A stretch of DNA of 64,000 nucleotides, taken from positions 248,001 through 312,000 of the forward strand of contig NZ_FOBF01000004.1 of the NCBI RefSeq assembly GCF_900109355.1, in the 5' to 3' direction. The notes under the pieces are model-generated. The model saw only the letters and a list, made by a program, of their open reading frames with translations, was not told the DNA's origin and did not search any database. Origin of the DNA: Nonomuraea pusilla (lineage in GTDB: Bacteria > Actinomycetota > Actinomycetes > Streptosporangiales > Streptosporangiaceae). Every line of letters begins with the position of its first letter. Position 1 is the first letter of the stretch. The translations under genes and the position numbers were made by a program. This document shows positions 8,377 to 15,661 of the stretch, piece after piece.

Positions 8377-9268
8377 AGTGCACCCACCTCCTGGAGCTCG
8401 CCAGCAACAGGGCGGTGATGACCAGCGTGATCAGGAACATCACCCAGGCCATGGCCGAGGCGTAGCCCATCTTCAGGAACACGAACGCGTTCTGGAACAG
8501 GTACATCGAGTAGGACAGCATCGAGTCGTCGGGACCGCCGCTGCTCTCGTTGAGCCGGGTCTGGGTCAGCAGGTACGGCTGGGTGAAGATCTGCAGGAAG
8601 CTGATCAGGGTGACGATCACCTGGAACAGCGTGATCGGCGACAGCGTCGGCCAGGTGATGTGGCGGAACCTGCGCCAGGCTCCGGCGCCGTCGATGGCGG
8701 CGGCCTCGTGCAGGTCCTTCGGGATCTCCTTCAGCGCCGCCAGGTAGATGATCGTGGTGCCGCCGACGGTCCACAGCGACATCAGCACGATGGCGGGACG
8801 CGACCAGTCGGGGCTCTCCAGCCACAGCGGCGCGGGCAGGCGCAGCAGCTCCAGCAGGTGGTTGACGAAGCCGTACTGGGCGTTGAGCAGCCAGCGCCAC
8901 AGGTAGCCGCCGACCACGACGGGCACGATCGTCGGCAGGTACACCAGCGCCCTGAACAGCGGCTGCCCCCGCACGGGCAGGTTGAGCACGTGGGCGCCCG
9001 CGAGCGCGATGACGATCGTCAGCGGGACGCCGAGCGCGGTCAGGTAGAGCGTGTTGCCCAGGCTGCGCCAGAACCGGTCGTCCGACAGCATGTGCGCGTA
9101 GTTGTCCAGGCCCACCGCGGTGGGCTCCTGGAAGAGGTTGAAGTCGGTGAAGCTGTAGCGGAACGACGCCAGGATCGGGTACGCGATGAAGACGGCGAAG
9201 CCGATCAGGAACGGCGAGGCGAACGCGAGCCCCTTGAGGAGCTCGCGGCGCCGGTCAGTTCGTGGCAT
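8363..9268 (-). CDS. Carbohydrate ABC transporter permease (MalF/UgpA type)
   Basis: 301 aa, six membrane segments beginning at GLAFASPFLIGFAVFIAYPI. The EAA loop reads LHEAAAIDGAGAWRRFRHIT followed by WPTL. It pairs with the MalG-type permease, with a 14-bp overlap on each side (binding protein upstream, second permease downstream), so all three are one transcript. Confidence 0.93.
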   Translation of the reverse strand: MPRTDRRRELLKGLAFASPFLIGFAVFIAYPILASFRYSFTDFNLFQEPTAVGLDNYAHMLSDDRFWRSLGNTLYLTALGVPLTIVIALAGAHVLNLPVRGQPLFRALVYLPTIVPVVVGGYLWRWLLNAQYGFVNHLLELLRLPAPLWLESPDWSRPAIVLMSLWTVGGTTIIYLAALKEIPKDLHEAAAIDGAGAWRRFRHITWPTLSPITLFQVIVTLISFLQIFTQPYLLTQTRLNESSGGPDDSMLSYSMYLFQNAFVFLKMGYASAMAWVMFLITLVITALLLASSRRWVHYGSR

Positions 9269-10559
9269 AGCTCTTGGCTCGTTCGGCGACCTGCCCCATG
9301 GCCTGCTCCGGCGTCGCCGTGCCGCGGGCCACGGAGTCGAAGGCGCTGCTCAGGTCGGTGGCGTACTGCGCCGAGTAGGGCGCGCTCGACAGTGACTTGA
9401 CGTTGGGCGACTTCAGCGCGTCCAGCCAGGCCGAGAACTGGGGGATGGCCTTGAAGGCCGGGTCGTCCAGCAGCGAGGTGCGGGCGGGCAGGTTGCCGAG
9501 CGCCAGGTTGAACTCCCGCATGGCGTCCTTGCCGGACAGGTGCTTGAGGAAGGCCGCGGCCTCCTCCTTGTGCCTGGAGTTGGCGGGGATGAACAGCGTG
9601 CTCGCGGTGAGCTGCGTCGTGCCTTCGAGCGCGGGCTCGGCGACCGGGATGGAGGTTACGCCCCACTCCAGGTCCTTGGCGTTCTTCTGGATCGACACCG
9701 CCTGCCACTCGCCATCCATGATCATGGCGACCTTGCCGGCGTAGAAGGGGTCCTGCGGCGACATGTACTGGCCCCAGCCGGCCACGAACTTGGCGACCTT
9801 GTCGGCCCCGTACTTGCTGGTGATCGTGTCCTGCCAGAACTTCAGCGCGGCGAGGTTGCCCGGCTGCGACGGGGTCGGGGCGGGCGCGGCGGGGTCCTGG
9901 CCGTCCCAGGTGCCGCCGAAGGCGAAGCCGAGCGTGGTCAGGGAGTTCATCAGGCTGGGGTTGCCCAGCCCGAGCCGGGTGATGTCGCCTCCGGGGCCCA
10001 CCTTGGTGAGCTTGGCGACGGCCGCCGCGAGCTCGTCCGTGGTCTTCGGGGGCTCCACCCCGGCCTCGGCGAGCATCTTCTTGTTGTAGACGAGCTGGAG
10101 GGTGTGGACGGAGATCGGCACCGCGTACGTCTTGCCCTTGTGGCGCATCTGCGCCATGGCGGCGGGGGCGAAGTCGGCGGTGTCGGTGTCCTTCAGCAGG
10201 TCGTCGAGCGGGGCCAGGATGCCCTTGGCCGCCCACGCCCCGACGTTCGAGCCGAAGTTGTCGGAGATGTCGAAGGATCCCGAGCCGCTGGACATCGAGG
10301 CCAGCTGCTTCTGCGCGTCGGGATTGGACACGCCCTTGACCACGATCCTGCTCTGCGACGCGTTGAAGTCCTTGATGATCTTCTCCAGCGCGGCGGCCTC
10401 GGCGCCCGTCCAGAGGTACGAGAACGTGATGGTGGTCTTCCCGCCGGAGCCGCCGGAGCCCTCCGGGTCCGACGAGCCCGCGCAGCCGGTCAGGGTGGCG
10501 GTGAGCGCGACCGCCGTCCCCACGACGCCCCAGGACATGCCTAATCCGTGGATCCTCAT
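9255..10559 (-). CDS. Sugar ABC transporter substrate-binding lipoprotein
   Basis: 434 aa family-1 extracellular solute-binding protein. The N-terminus has a signal peptide ending in the lipobox LTGC, followed by a Gly/Ser-rich linker and ITFSYLWTGAEAAALEKIIK, typical of CUT1 binding proteins; IMDGEWQAVS is a further family hallmark. A GGGGAG ribosome site precedes the ATG. First gene of the minus-strand operon running to 4359, with a candidate GntR operator 36 bp upstream of its start. Confidence 0.94.
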   Translation of the reverse strand: MRIHGLGMSWGVVGTAVALTATLTGCAGSSDPEGSGGSGGKTTITFSYLWTGAEAAALEKIIKDFNASQSRIVVKGVSNPDAQKQLASMSSGSGSFDISDNFGSNVGAWAAKGILAPLDDLLKDTDTADFAPAAMAQMRHKGKTYAVPISVHTLQLVYNKKMLAEAGVEPPKTTDELAAAVAKLTKVGPGGDITRLGLGNPSLMNSLTTLGFAFGGTWDGQDPAAPAPTPSQPGNLAALKFWQDTITSKYGADKVAKFVAGWGQYMSPQDPFYAGKVAMIMDGEWQAVSIQKNAKDLEWGVTSIPVAEPALEGTTQLTASTLFIPANSRHKEEAAAFLKHLSGKDAMREFNLALGNLPARTSLLDDPAFKAIPQFSAWLDALKSPNVKSLSSAPYSAQYATDLSSAFDSVARGTATPEQAMGQVAERAKSYATN

Positions 10560-10594
10560 CCAGGCACTCCCCAGTTAGAGGTTGGTTCGGTTGA

Positions 10595-10610
10595 ATTGGT
10601 ATAGCCCACC
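10595..10610. promoter_or_regulatory. Candidate GntR operator 1 (ATTGG-N6-CCA)
   Basis: ATTGGTATAGCCCACC. Its core TGGTATAGCCCA matches 10 of 12 positions of the DasR/GntR-HutC dre core TGGTCTAGACCA. It sits just upstream of the binding-protein gene, where it could block the promoter of the catabolic operon. Confidence 0.5.
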
Positions 10611-10659
10611 TTCTTCAAAGCGGTCAATAGCTAGCCTTCTGTCGGGTTTGCGGTGCATG

Positions 10660-10675
10660 ATTGGGCTACTCCAAT
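10660..10675. promoter_or_regulatory. Candidate GntR operator 2 (ATTGG-N6-CCAAT)
   Basis: ATTGGGCTACTCCAAT, an inverted repeat with perfect 5-bp arms, 65 bp from operator 1 and 53 bp upstream of the GntR start. Its core matches the dre core at 9 of 12 positions. Together the two sites fit control of both divergent transcripts by the adjacent regulator. Confidence 0.5.
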
Positions 10676-10727
10676 GATGTCGAGGAGGTCTGGACCGGCG
10701 GCGTACGCAGCCGAGACGGGAGGAACG

Positions 10728-11471
10728 ATGACGGCCACCGGCACGCCCGCGCGCCGCCCGGCCAAGTCCGAGCACCTGCGCAGGCACCTGCTCGGGCTGC
10801 TGTCCACGCGGCTGTCGCCGCACGACAGGCTGCCGACCGAGCGCAGCCTCGCCGAGGAGTTCTCGCTCAGCCGGCTCACCGTCAGGCGCGTCCTCGACCA
10901 GCTGGAGCAGGAAGGGCACGTCTACCGCGTGCAGGGCTCCGGGACGTTCGTCAGCGAGCCGCGCATCGCCAAGTCCATGGAGCTGACCTCCTTCAGCGAG
11001 GACATGCGCTCACGCGGGCGGCGGCCCGGCTCGCTCCACGTCACCAGCGAGCGCGTCCCGGCCGGCGCCGAGATCGGCTACGCCCTGCGGATTAGCCCGT
11101 CGGCCGAGGTGCTGCACGTCCGCCGCGTACGCACCGCCGACGACGAGCCCATGTGCCTCGAGAACAGCTACTTCCCGTCCGAGCTGATCCCCGGCGACCT
11201 CGTCCTCACCCTGCACGGCTCGCTCTACGCCGAGCTCGCCACCCGCGGCATCACCCTCCACCGGGCCGAGCAGACGATCAGGGCGACCGTGCTCGACCCC
11301 GCCGACGCCGAAGCCCTGCAGGCGCCGCCGTTCTCGCCCGCGTTCCTCGTGCAGAGGACCGCCTACGACGCGCGCGGCCGCGCCATCGAGCGGGGCGAGT
11401 CCCTCTACCGCGGCGACCGCTACTTCTACCAGCTCACCATCTACCGGGACTCGCCCGCGGCGACGTCCTGA
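10728..11471 (+). CDS. GntR/HutC-family regulator with UTRA domain
   Basis: 247 aa. The winged helix covers about residues 10-75 (DRLPTERSLAEEFSLSRLTV followed by RRVLDQLEQEG and a VYRVQGSGTFV wing) and the UTRA effector domain the rest (SFSEDMRSRG, VRTADDEPMCLENSYFP, YRGDRYFYQL). I start at ATG 10728 because GGAGG stands 5 bp before it; an upstream in-frame ATG at 10653 would run through operator 2. Divergent from the sugar uptake operon and followed 19 bp later by the DUF4127 gene. The ligand is probably a phosphorylated amino sugar, as for DasR/NagR, by inference. Confidence 0.93.
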   Translation: MTATGTPARRPAKSEHLRRHLLGLLSTRLSPHDRLPTERSLAEEFSLSRLTVRRVLDQLEQEGHVYRVQGSGTFVSEPRIAKSMELTSFSEDMRSRGRRPGSLHVTSERVPAGAEIGYALRISPSAEVLHVRRVRTADDEPMCLENSYFPSELIPGDLVLTLHGSLYAELATRGITLHRAEQTIRATVLDPADAEALQAPPFSPAFLVQRTAYDARGRAIERGESLYRGDRYFYQLTIYRDSPAATS

Positions 11472-11490
11472 GCACGCAGGAGGCCCCCAC

Positions 11491-13005
11491 GTGAACATCG
11501 CCCTGCTCCCCCTGGACGAACGGCCCGTCAACACCCGCCTGCCCGTGGACGTCGGCGCCGTCGCGGGAGCCCGCGTCCACCTGCCCGGCCGCGACCTCCT
11601 CCCGCGGATGCGCGTGCCCGGCCAGGCCGACCTGCTGGGAGAATGGCTGCTCGGCCACGCCGACGCCGACGCCGCGGTGGTCAGCGTCGACATGCTGGCG
11701 CACGGCGGGCTCATCGCGGCCAGGACGACCCAGGACGCCACCGCCACCGTCCTGCGCCGCCTCGACGTGCTGCGCCGCCTCCGGGAGGCGGCGCCCGCGC
11801 TGCCGATCTCGGCCGTCTCCCTCGTGACCAGGGCGAGCGACGGCTACAGCGGCGACGAGGAGCCGTCCTACTGGCCCTCCTACGGCAGGGAGCTGCACGC
11901 CTACGGCGGCCTGCTGCATCGCGCCCACCAGGGCGAACCCGTCGCCGAGCGGCTCGCCGAGCTCGACGCGCAGATCCCCGCGCCCGTCCGCTCCGACTTC
12001 CAGCGCCGCAGGCTGCGCAACCACGTCGTCAACCTCGAATCGCTGCGGCTGCACGCCGAAGGCGTCGTCGACCCGCTCCTCATCACCGCCGACGACACCG
12101 CCGTCCACTCGGCGGGCTCCGTCGAGCAGGACTGGCTGCGCCACTGGGCGCGGGCCCTCGACGCGCCCGGCACGCTGCTGATGTACCCCGGGGCCGACGA
12201 GGTCGGCGCCCTGCTCGTCGCCAGGGCGCTCGCCGCCGCCCAGGGCGAGCCCATCCGCGTCGCCGTCGTCGCCGGCGACCCCGCCGGGCTCGACCTCGTC
12301 GCGCCCTTCGAGAACCTGCCCGCCGGCCTCGGCGCCCGCCGCCAGGCGCAGGCCGCCGGGACCACGCTCGTGGAGGACCCCGAGGCGGCCGACGTCGTGC
12401 TGGTCGTCCACACCCCCGACCCCGGGCGCGGCGACTGGTGCGGCGCACCGCCCCAGCCCGACCCCGCCGCCGCCAAGGCGACCGTCCAGGCGGTACGGGC
12501 CGCGCTCGACACCGGCGCCGCCGTGGCCCTGGCCGACGTCCGCCACACCAACGGCTCCGACCCCGCCCTGGTCGAAGCCCTGATCGAACAGGAACTCATC
12601 GAGCCGCTCGCCGCCTACGGCGGCTGGAACACCGCGGGCAACACCATGGGCTCGGTCGTGGCCGCCGCCGTCGCCACCATCGCGGGCAGGAGGAACGGCA
12701 CCCTCGACGCCCGCGCGGCCACCCGCCTCAAGCTGCACCGCCTCGTGGAGGACTACGCGTACCAGGCGGTCGTCAGGCCGCGGCTGGCCCGCGAGCACCG
12801 GCTCGGCTACACGGCCGGGCAGTTCAGGGAGGGGGCCTTCGGGGGCGAGCGGGCCCAGGGCTACCTCGACCAGGTGGAGACGCTGCTGCGACCGCTGCTG
12901 CGCGCACTGGCGGGCGACGACCGGTGGACCCTCGGCGATCTCACCCTCCCCTGGACCAGAACCTTCGAGATCGACTTCACCCTCACCCCCTGCCCCCCGA
13001 ACTGA
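11491..13005 (+). CDS. DUF4127 family protein
   Basis: 504 aa starting at GTG 11491 with an AGGAGG site. The opening NIALLPLDERPVNTRLPVDV, the segments LVTRASDGYSGDEEPSYW, DDTAVHS, GADEVG and ADVRHTNGSDPAL, and a C-terminal HRLVEDYAYQ region identify the DUF4127 family. No signal peptide, so cytoplasmic. Conserved Asp/His/Asn clusters (DERPVN, ADDTAVHS, GADEVGALL) look like an enzyme active site, but no function is known to me. Co-transcribed with the GntR gene and divergent from the NanE/ROK/ABC operon, so it probably acts on the same sugar or its phosphate. Confidence 0.85.
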   Translation: MNIALLPLDERPVNTRLPVDVGAVAGARVHLPGRDLLPRMRVPGQADLLGEWLLGHADADAAVVSVDMLAHGGLIAARTTQDATATVLRRLDVLRRLREAAPALPISAVSLVTRASDGYSGDEEPSYWPSYGRELHAYGGLLHRAHQGEPVAERLAELDAQIPAPVRSDFQRRRLRNHVVNLESLRLHAEGVVDPLLITADDTAVHSAGSVEQDWLRHWARALDAPGTLLMYPGADEVGALLVARALAAAQGEPIRVAVVAGDPAGLDLVAPFENLPAGLGARRQAQAAGTTLVEDPEAADVVLVVHTPDPGRGDWCGAPPQPDPAAAKATVQAVRAALDTGAAVALADVRHTNGSDPALVEALIEQELIEPLAAYGGWNTAGNTMGSVVAAAVATIAGRRNGTLDARAATRLKLHRLVEDYAYQAVVRPRLAREHRLGYTAGQFREGAFGGERAQGYLDQVETLLRPLLRALAGDDRWTLGDLTLPWTRTFEIDFTLTPCPPN

Positions 13006-13090
13006 CCCACCTCCGCCCCGGGGTACCGCCCGGCGGTCGGCTGCCGTGCCGCCCGCCCAGCCCCGCGCTCACCCCGCCCGGCGGTCGGCT

Positions 13091-13196
13091 GCCGTGCCGT
13101 CGGCCCAGCCCCCGCCCACGCCATCCCGCGGTCGGTGCCGTGCCGTCGGCCCAGCCCCCGCCCACGCCATCCCGCGGTCGGTGCCGTGCCGTCGGC
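13091..13196. repeat. 46-bp tandem repeat, about 2.3 copies
   Basis: Units begin at 13091, 13137 and 13183 with GCCGTGCCGTCGGCCC. The copies are essentially identical, so the duplication is recent. Part of the larger repeat field after the DUF4127 gene. Confidence 0.85.
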
Positions 13197-13258
13197 CCTG
13201 CCAGCGCCCAGGAGCCTTCGCCACCGGCACCCTGGGCGCGCCGCCCCTGGAACCCCGG

Positions 13259-13510
13259 GCACGCCACCTCCGGCACCCCACGCCCGGGGTTCCGCGCCCG
13301 GCACCCCGCGCCCGGGGGTCCCCGCGCCCGGGGGTCCCCGCGCCCGGGGGTCCCCGCGCCCGGCACCCCGCGCCCGGGGGTCCCCGCGCCCGGCACCCCG
13401 CGCCCGGCACCCCGCGCCCGGCACCCCGCGCCCGGGGGTCCCCGCGCCCGGCACCCCGCGCCTGGGGCCTCCGCGCCCGGAGCCCCCGCGCCTGGGGCCC
13501 CCGCGCCCGG
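13259..13510. repeat. Interspersed 14-bp and 16-bp GC-rich tandem units
   Basis: Units of GGCACCCCGCGCCC (14 bp) and GGGGGTCCCCGCGCCC (16 bp) alternate irregularly for roughly 250 bp. Neither length is a multiple of three, which argues against a coding origin. GGGGGTCCCC is itself palindromic, so the region could fold into stable structures. Confidence 0.85.
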
Positions 13511-13724
13511 CGGACCTTCGTCTGCGTCCCGCGCGTGTCTCTCCACCTCCTTCTTCCCTCCCTCTTCCGTTCCGTCGCTGTCCTTGACGGCCCGACACCC
13601 ACCGCCCGCAATCCGCGTCCAAGCGTGGCCGCTGCCGTCTCGCCCCATCAGGGGTGGCGGCCCGGGGCGTCGTGTCAGCTCACCGTCCAGGGGGCGTGTG
13701 CGGGGGAGACGAGCAGGTCTCGCA

Positions 13725-13740
13725 TCGAACCTATGTTCGT
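13725..13740. promoter_or_regulatory. LexA (SOS) box 1
   Basis: TCGAACCTATGTTCGT contains a perfect GAAC-N4-GTTC core, the actinobacterial/Gram-positive LexA site. It lies just upstream of the -35 element of the promoter at 13749. Confidence 0.75.
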
Positions 13741-13748
13741 GGAACAGG

Positions 13749-13777
13749 TTGACACCGAGCGTGGTCGAAATTATGTT
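13749..13777 (+). promoter_or_regulatory. SigA-type promoter overlapped by LexA boxes
   Basis: Consensus -35 TTGACA (13749-13754), 17-bp spacer, -10 TATGTT (13772-13777). The -10 lies inside LexA box 2, so LexA binding would occlude RNA polymerase. The predicted start of transcription is near 13784, reading toward the HEPN gene. Confidence 0.65.
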
Positions 13778-13780
13778 CGA
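13765..13780. promoter_or_regulatory. LexA (SOS) box 2
   Basis: TCGAAATTATGTTCGA, one mismatch from the TCGAAC-N4-GTTCGA consensus, 40 bp after box 1. It covers the -10 element. Confidence 0.7.
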
Positions 13781-13786
13781 CGTTGC

Positions 13787-13810
13787 GACGTGAGGCTCGC
13801 GGCTCACGTC
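13787..13810 (+). promoter_or_regulatory. Hairpin at the 5' end of the SOS transcript
   Basis: GACGTGAG (13787-13794) pairs perfectly with CTCACGTC (13803-13810) across an 8-nt loop, within the first nucleotides of the predicted SOS transcript. It could stabilise the RNA or act as a secondary protein site. Confidence 0.4.
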
Positions 13811-13933
13811 GGCAGGACCTGGTCGCGGGCCGTCCGCTTCCCCAAGCGCGACCCGCGATCAGGCTCCACGGGCGAAGGTCGCGTCCTCGTCGTCGGCGAA
13901 GACGAGTGGGCGCGTCCTGGCCGGACGGGGTGA
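13790..13933 (+). CDS. Possible 47-aa SOS-controlled microprotein
   Basis: A GTG-initiated frame of 47 codons begins 12 bp after the -10 element. Its product is basic at the start (MRLAAHVGRTWSRAV) and ends EDEWARPGRTG. Third-position GC is about 83%, compatible with coding but not proof. There is no Shine-Dalgarno site. SOS regulons often include small division inhibitors, but nothing here resembles a known one; it may simply be leader RNA. Confidence 0.2.
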   Translation: MRLAAHVGRTWSRAVRFPKRDPRSGSTGEGRVLVVGEDEWARPGRTG

Positions 13934-14044
13934 GGGGAAGCTCCTCGTCCGGCCAGCCCGGCGGAAATGTCGGTGGGGTCTGCGAGAGTTGACATCACCG
14001 GCGGAGACGCCGGGAGCCGCCCACGACACGAGGAGGCGCGCACG

Positions 14045-14491
14045 ATGGCACCACGGCCGAGAGACACGCCCGGGCCCCGGCTTTCGCCCGCGGTCCGGGC
14101 ACACCTTGCCGATTCACGTTCCTGCCTGGCGGAGGCGAGCGCGGCTCGCGCCCCGGCATCCCGCTACGTCGCCGCGCACCTGGCGGCCCTCCGGGCGGCG
14201 GCGGCGCTCCTGGCCGCCCGCCCGAGGCCCATGGAGGGGCGCAGGCGCCGCCTGCGCAGTGCCTGGGAGCTGCTGCCCGAGGCCGAGCCGCACCTGGCCG
14301 AGTGGGCGGCGTACTTCTCGCAGAGCGCCGCCAAGCGCGCCGCCGCCGAGGCGGGCGTCGTGCGGGGCATCAGCGCGGCCGACGCCGACGAGCTGCTGAC
14401 GGAGGCCGAGACCTTCGTCTCGACGGTGGAGGACATCCTCGGGGTTCCGGCGCAGGGCCAGCTTCCCGTGGACGTCCCTCTCGCGGGGTGA
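14045..14491 (+). CDS. SAV_6107-type HEPN-domain protein
   Basis: 148 aa, start at ATG 14045 chosen for the GAGGAGG site in front. It is almost entirely helical with Ala-rich stretches (YVAAHLAALRAAAALLAARP, WELLPEAEPHLAEWAAYFSQ) and resembles the actinobacterial SAV_6107 HEPN family; the canonical RNase motif RxxxxH is not evident, so it may bind rather than cleave nucleic acid. The nearest promoter upstream is the LexA-controlled one at 13749, giving a leader of about 260 nt. That makes DNA-damage induction likely but unproven. Isolated by repeat fields on both sides. Confidence 0.75.
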   Translation: MAPRPRDTPGPRLSPAVRAHLADSRSCLAEASAARAPASRYVAAHLAALRAAAALLAARPRPMEGRRRRLRSAWELLPEAEPHLAEWAAYFSQSAAKRAAAEAGVVRGISAADADELLTEAETFVSTVEDILGVPAQGQLPVDVPLAG

Positions 14492-14869
14492 CCCCACCCC
14501 AGGGGAACGAGGCCAGCGCCTGACCATCCGGAGGCGCTGCCGTACAGACGGCGGCCGGCCGTCTCCCGTACACCGGGAGCCGCGCCCGTACGACGGGCGG
14601 GCCATCGGGAGGCATCGGACGCCGTAAGGAGCCGGAAGGGAGTCTTCCGGCCAGATCGCACCACCGCTCGCGCTACCCCCTGCGCTCTTTCACCGGCAGA
14701 ACCCCTTCCCCGGCACGGCCATCCCTCTCGCCATGAAGAATGGCGATTCAGAACGCCTTCCCCAGCAGAGAACACGATTCCCGGCACGCCCCTCCCGGCA
14801 GTTCCGCCGCCTCCAGGCCGCCGCCGCCCACCGACGCCGCACCTTCCGCGCCTTGGCGAGCCAGCGAAC

Positions 14870-15480
14870 GCCATCCCGCCGCAGAACGCCATCCCGCCGG
14901 CAGAAGGCCTCTCCGCCTCCCCCCACCCTCCGCTGAGCCCGGGGAACGCCCCTCTCACCCGCAGAACACCCCCGGAGTCCGCCTCCCTTTCATCCCGCGG
15001 AATGTCGGGCCCGGGGAATGCCGTACACGATGGAATGCCGCGCCCGGGGAACGCCGCGCCCTGGGGAATGCCGCGGCCCATGGATTGCCGTGCACGATGG
15101 ATTGCCGTGCACGATGGATTGCCGTGCACGATGGATTGCCGTGCGCGATGGGATGCCGCGCCCAGCGCAATTCCGTACCCGCAGAATGCGGTGCCCCAGA
15201 GCCTCGTGCCCGCGGAATGCGGTGCCCGCAGAATGTGGTGCCCGCAGAGCCTCGTGCCCGCAGAATGCGGTGCCCGCGGAGCCTCGTGCCCGCGGAATGC
15301 CATGCGCTGCGGAACGTCATGCGCCGTAGAACGCCATTGCGTCGTACAACGGCGCCGGGCAGGACGGTGCCCTGCGGGATGCCGCGCGCCGCGAAACGCA
15401 CCACCCTGGGAAGGCCCCGCCTTGCCCGATGTCCGGCCCTGGGCGACGCCGTGCGCCGGGAAAGGCCGCGCCCCTGCGTG
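14870..15480. repeat. Degenerate 15-17-bp tandem repeat field
   Basis: Dozens of diverged copies of a motif around GGAATGCCG/GGAACGCC followed by TGCCCG, with four exact or near-exact 17-bp copies of GATTGCCGTGCACGATG at 15083-15150. Units are contiguous with no spacers. Confidence 0.75.
15083..15150. repeat. 17-bp tandem repeat, 4 copies
   Basis: GATTGCCGTGCACGATG at 15083, 15100 and 15117, then a one-base variant at 15134. This is the most recently homogenised core of the larger repeat field. Confidence 0.9.
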
Positions 15481-15624
15481 GGCCTGCGGAACGCGCTGCC
15501 GGCTGGGTGGGGCTCGGCTGTCCGGCTCGGGTGCGGGGGATCAGGGGGTTCACTGAGCCGGTTCGGGTGGTGGTGTGCCCGGGGGTCTGGAGTGAGGGCG
15601 GGAGGCGGGGACGGGGAGCACAAA

Positions 15625-15648
15625 GGGGAGCTCCGGGTGGAGCTCCCC
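15625..15648 (-). terminator. Terminator of bldD
   Basis: Perfect 10-bp stem GGGGAGCTCC (15625-15634) / GGAGCTCCCC (15639-15648) with a GGGT loop, 14 bp past the bldD stop. On the minus strand a short T-run (TTTG) follows. Confidence 0.75.
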
Positions 15649-15661
15649 TGGAGCGTCAGGG

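Larger units (their letters stand above)
13006..13724. other. Non-coding repeat-rich region after DUF4127 gene
   Basis: About 0.7 kb of extremely GC-rich DNA. It holds a 46-bp tandem repeat (13091-13196) and a 14/16-bp array (13259-13510). Open frames on both strands encode only Pro/Arg/Gly/Ala repeats and cross the unit boundaries in shifting register, so I see no gene. Confidence 0.7.
14492..15661. other. 1.2-kb repeat field without a gene
   Basis: Made largely of degenerate 15-17-bp units resembling GGAATGCCGTGCCCGC, densest at 14870-15480. The minus strand carries the bldD terminator at its right end. Long frames exist on both strands but their translations follow the repeats and show no domain. 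I see no credible gene. Confidence 0.7.

Noticed and set aside
12983..13807. Long open frames on both strands with Gly/Pro/Ala/Arg repeats, superficially collagen-like
   Set aside because: The underlying 14- and 16-bp units shift register, no Gly-X-Y periodicity is kept, there is no ribosome site or domain, and similar frames are open on the opposite strand.
13989..13994. TTGACA as a -35 element directly before the HEPN gene
   Set aside because: No -10 sequence at 16-19 bp downstream; the region is fully GC-rich.
15083..15150. Short regular repeats suggesting a CRISPR array
   Set aside because: The 17-bp units are directly contiguous with no spacers and no cas gene is present.
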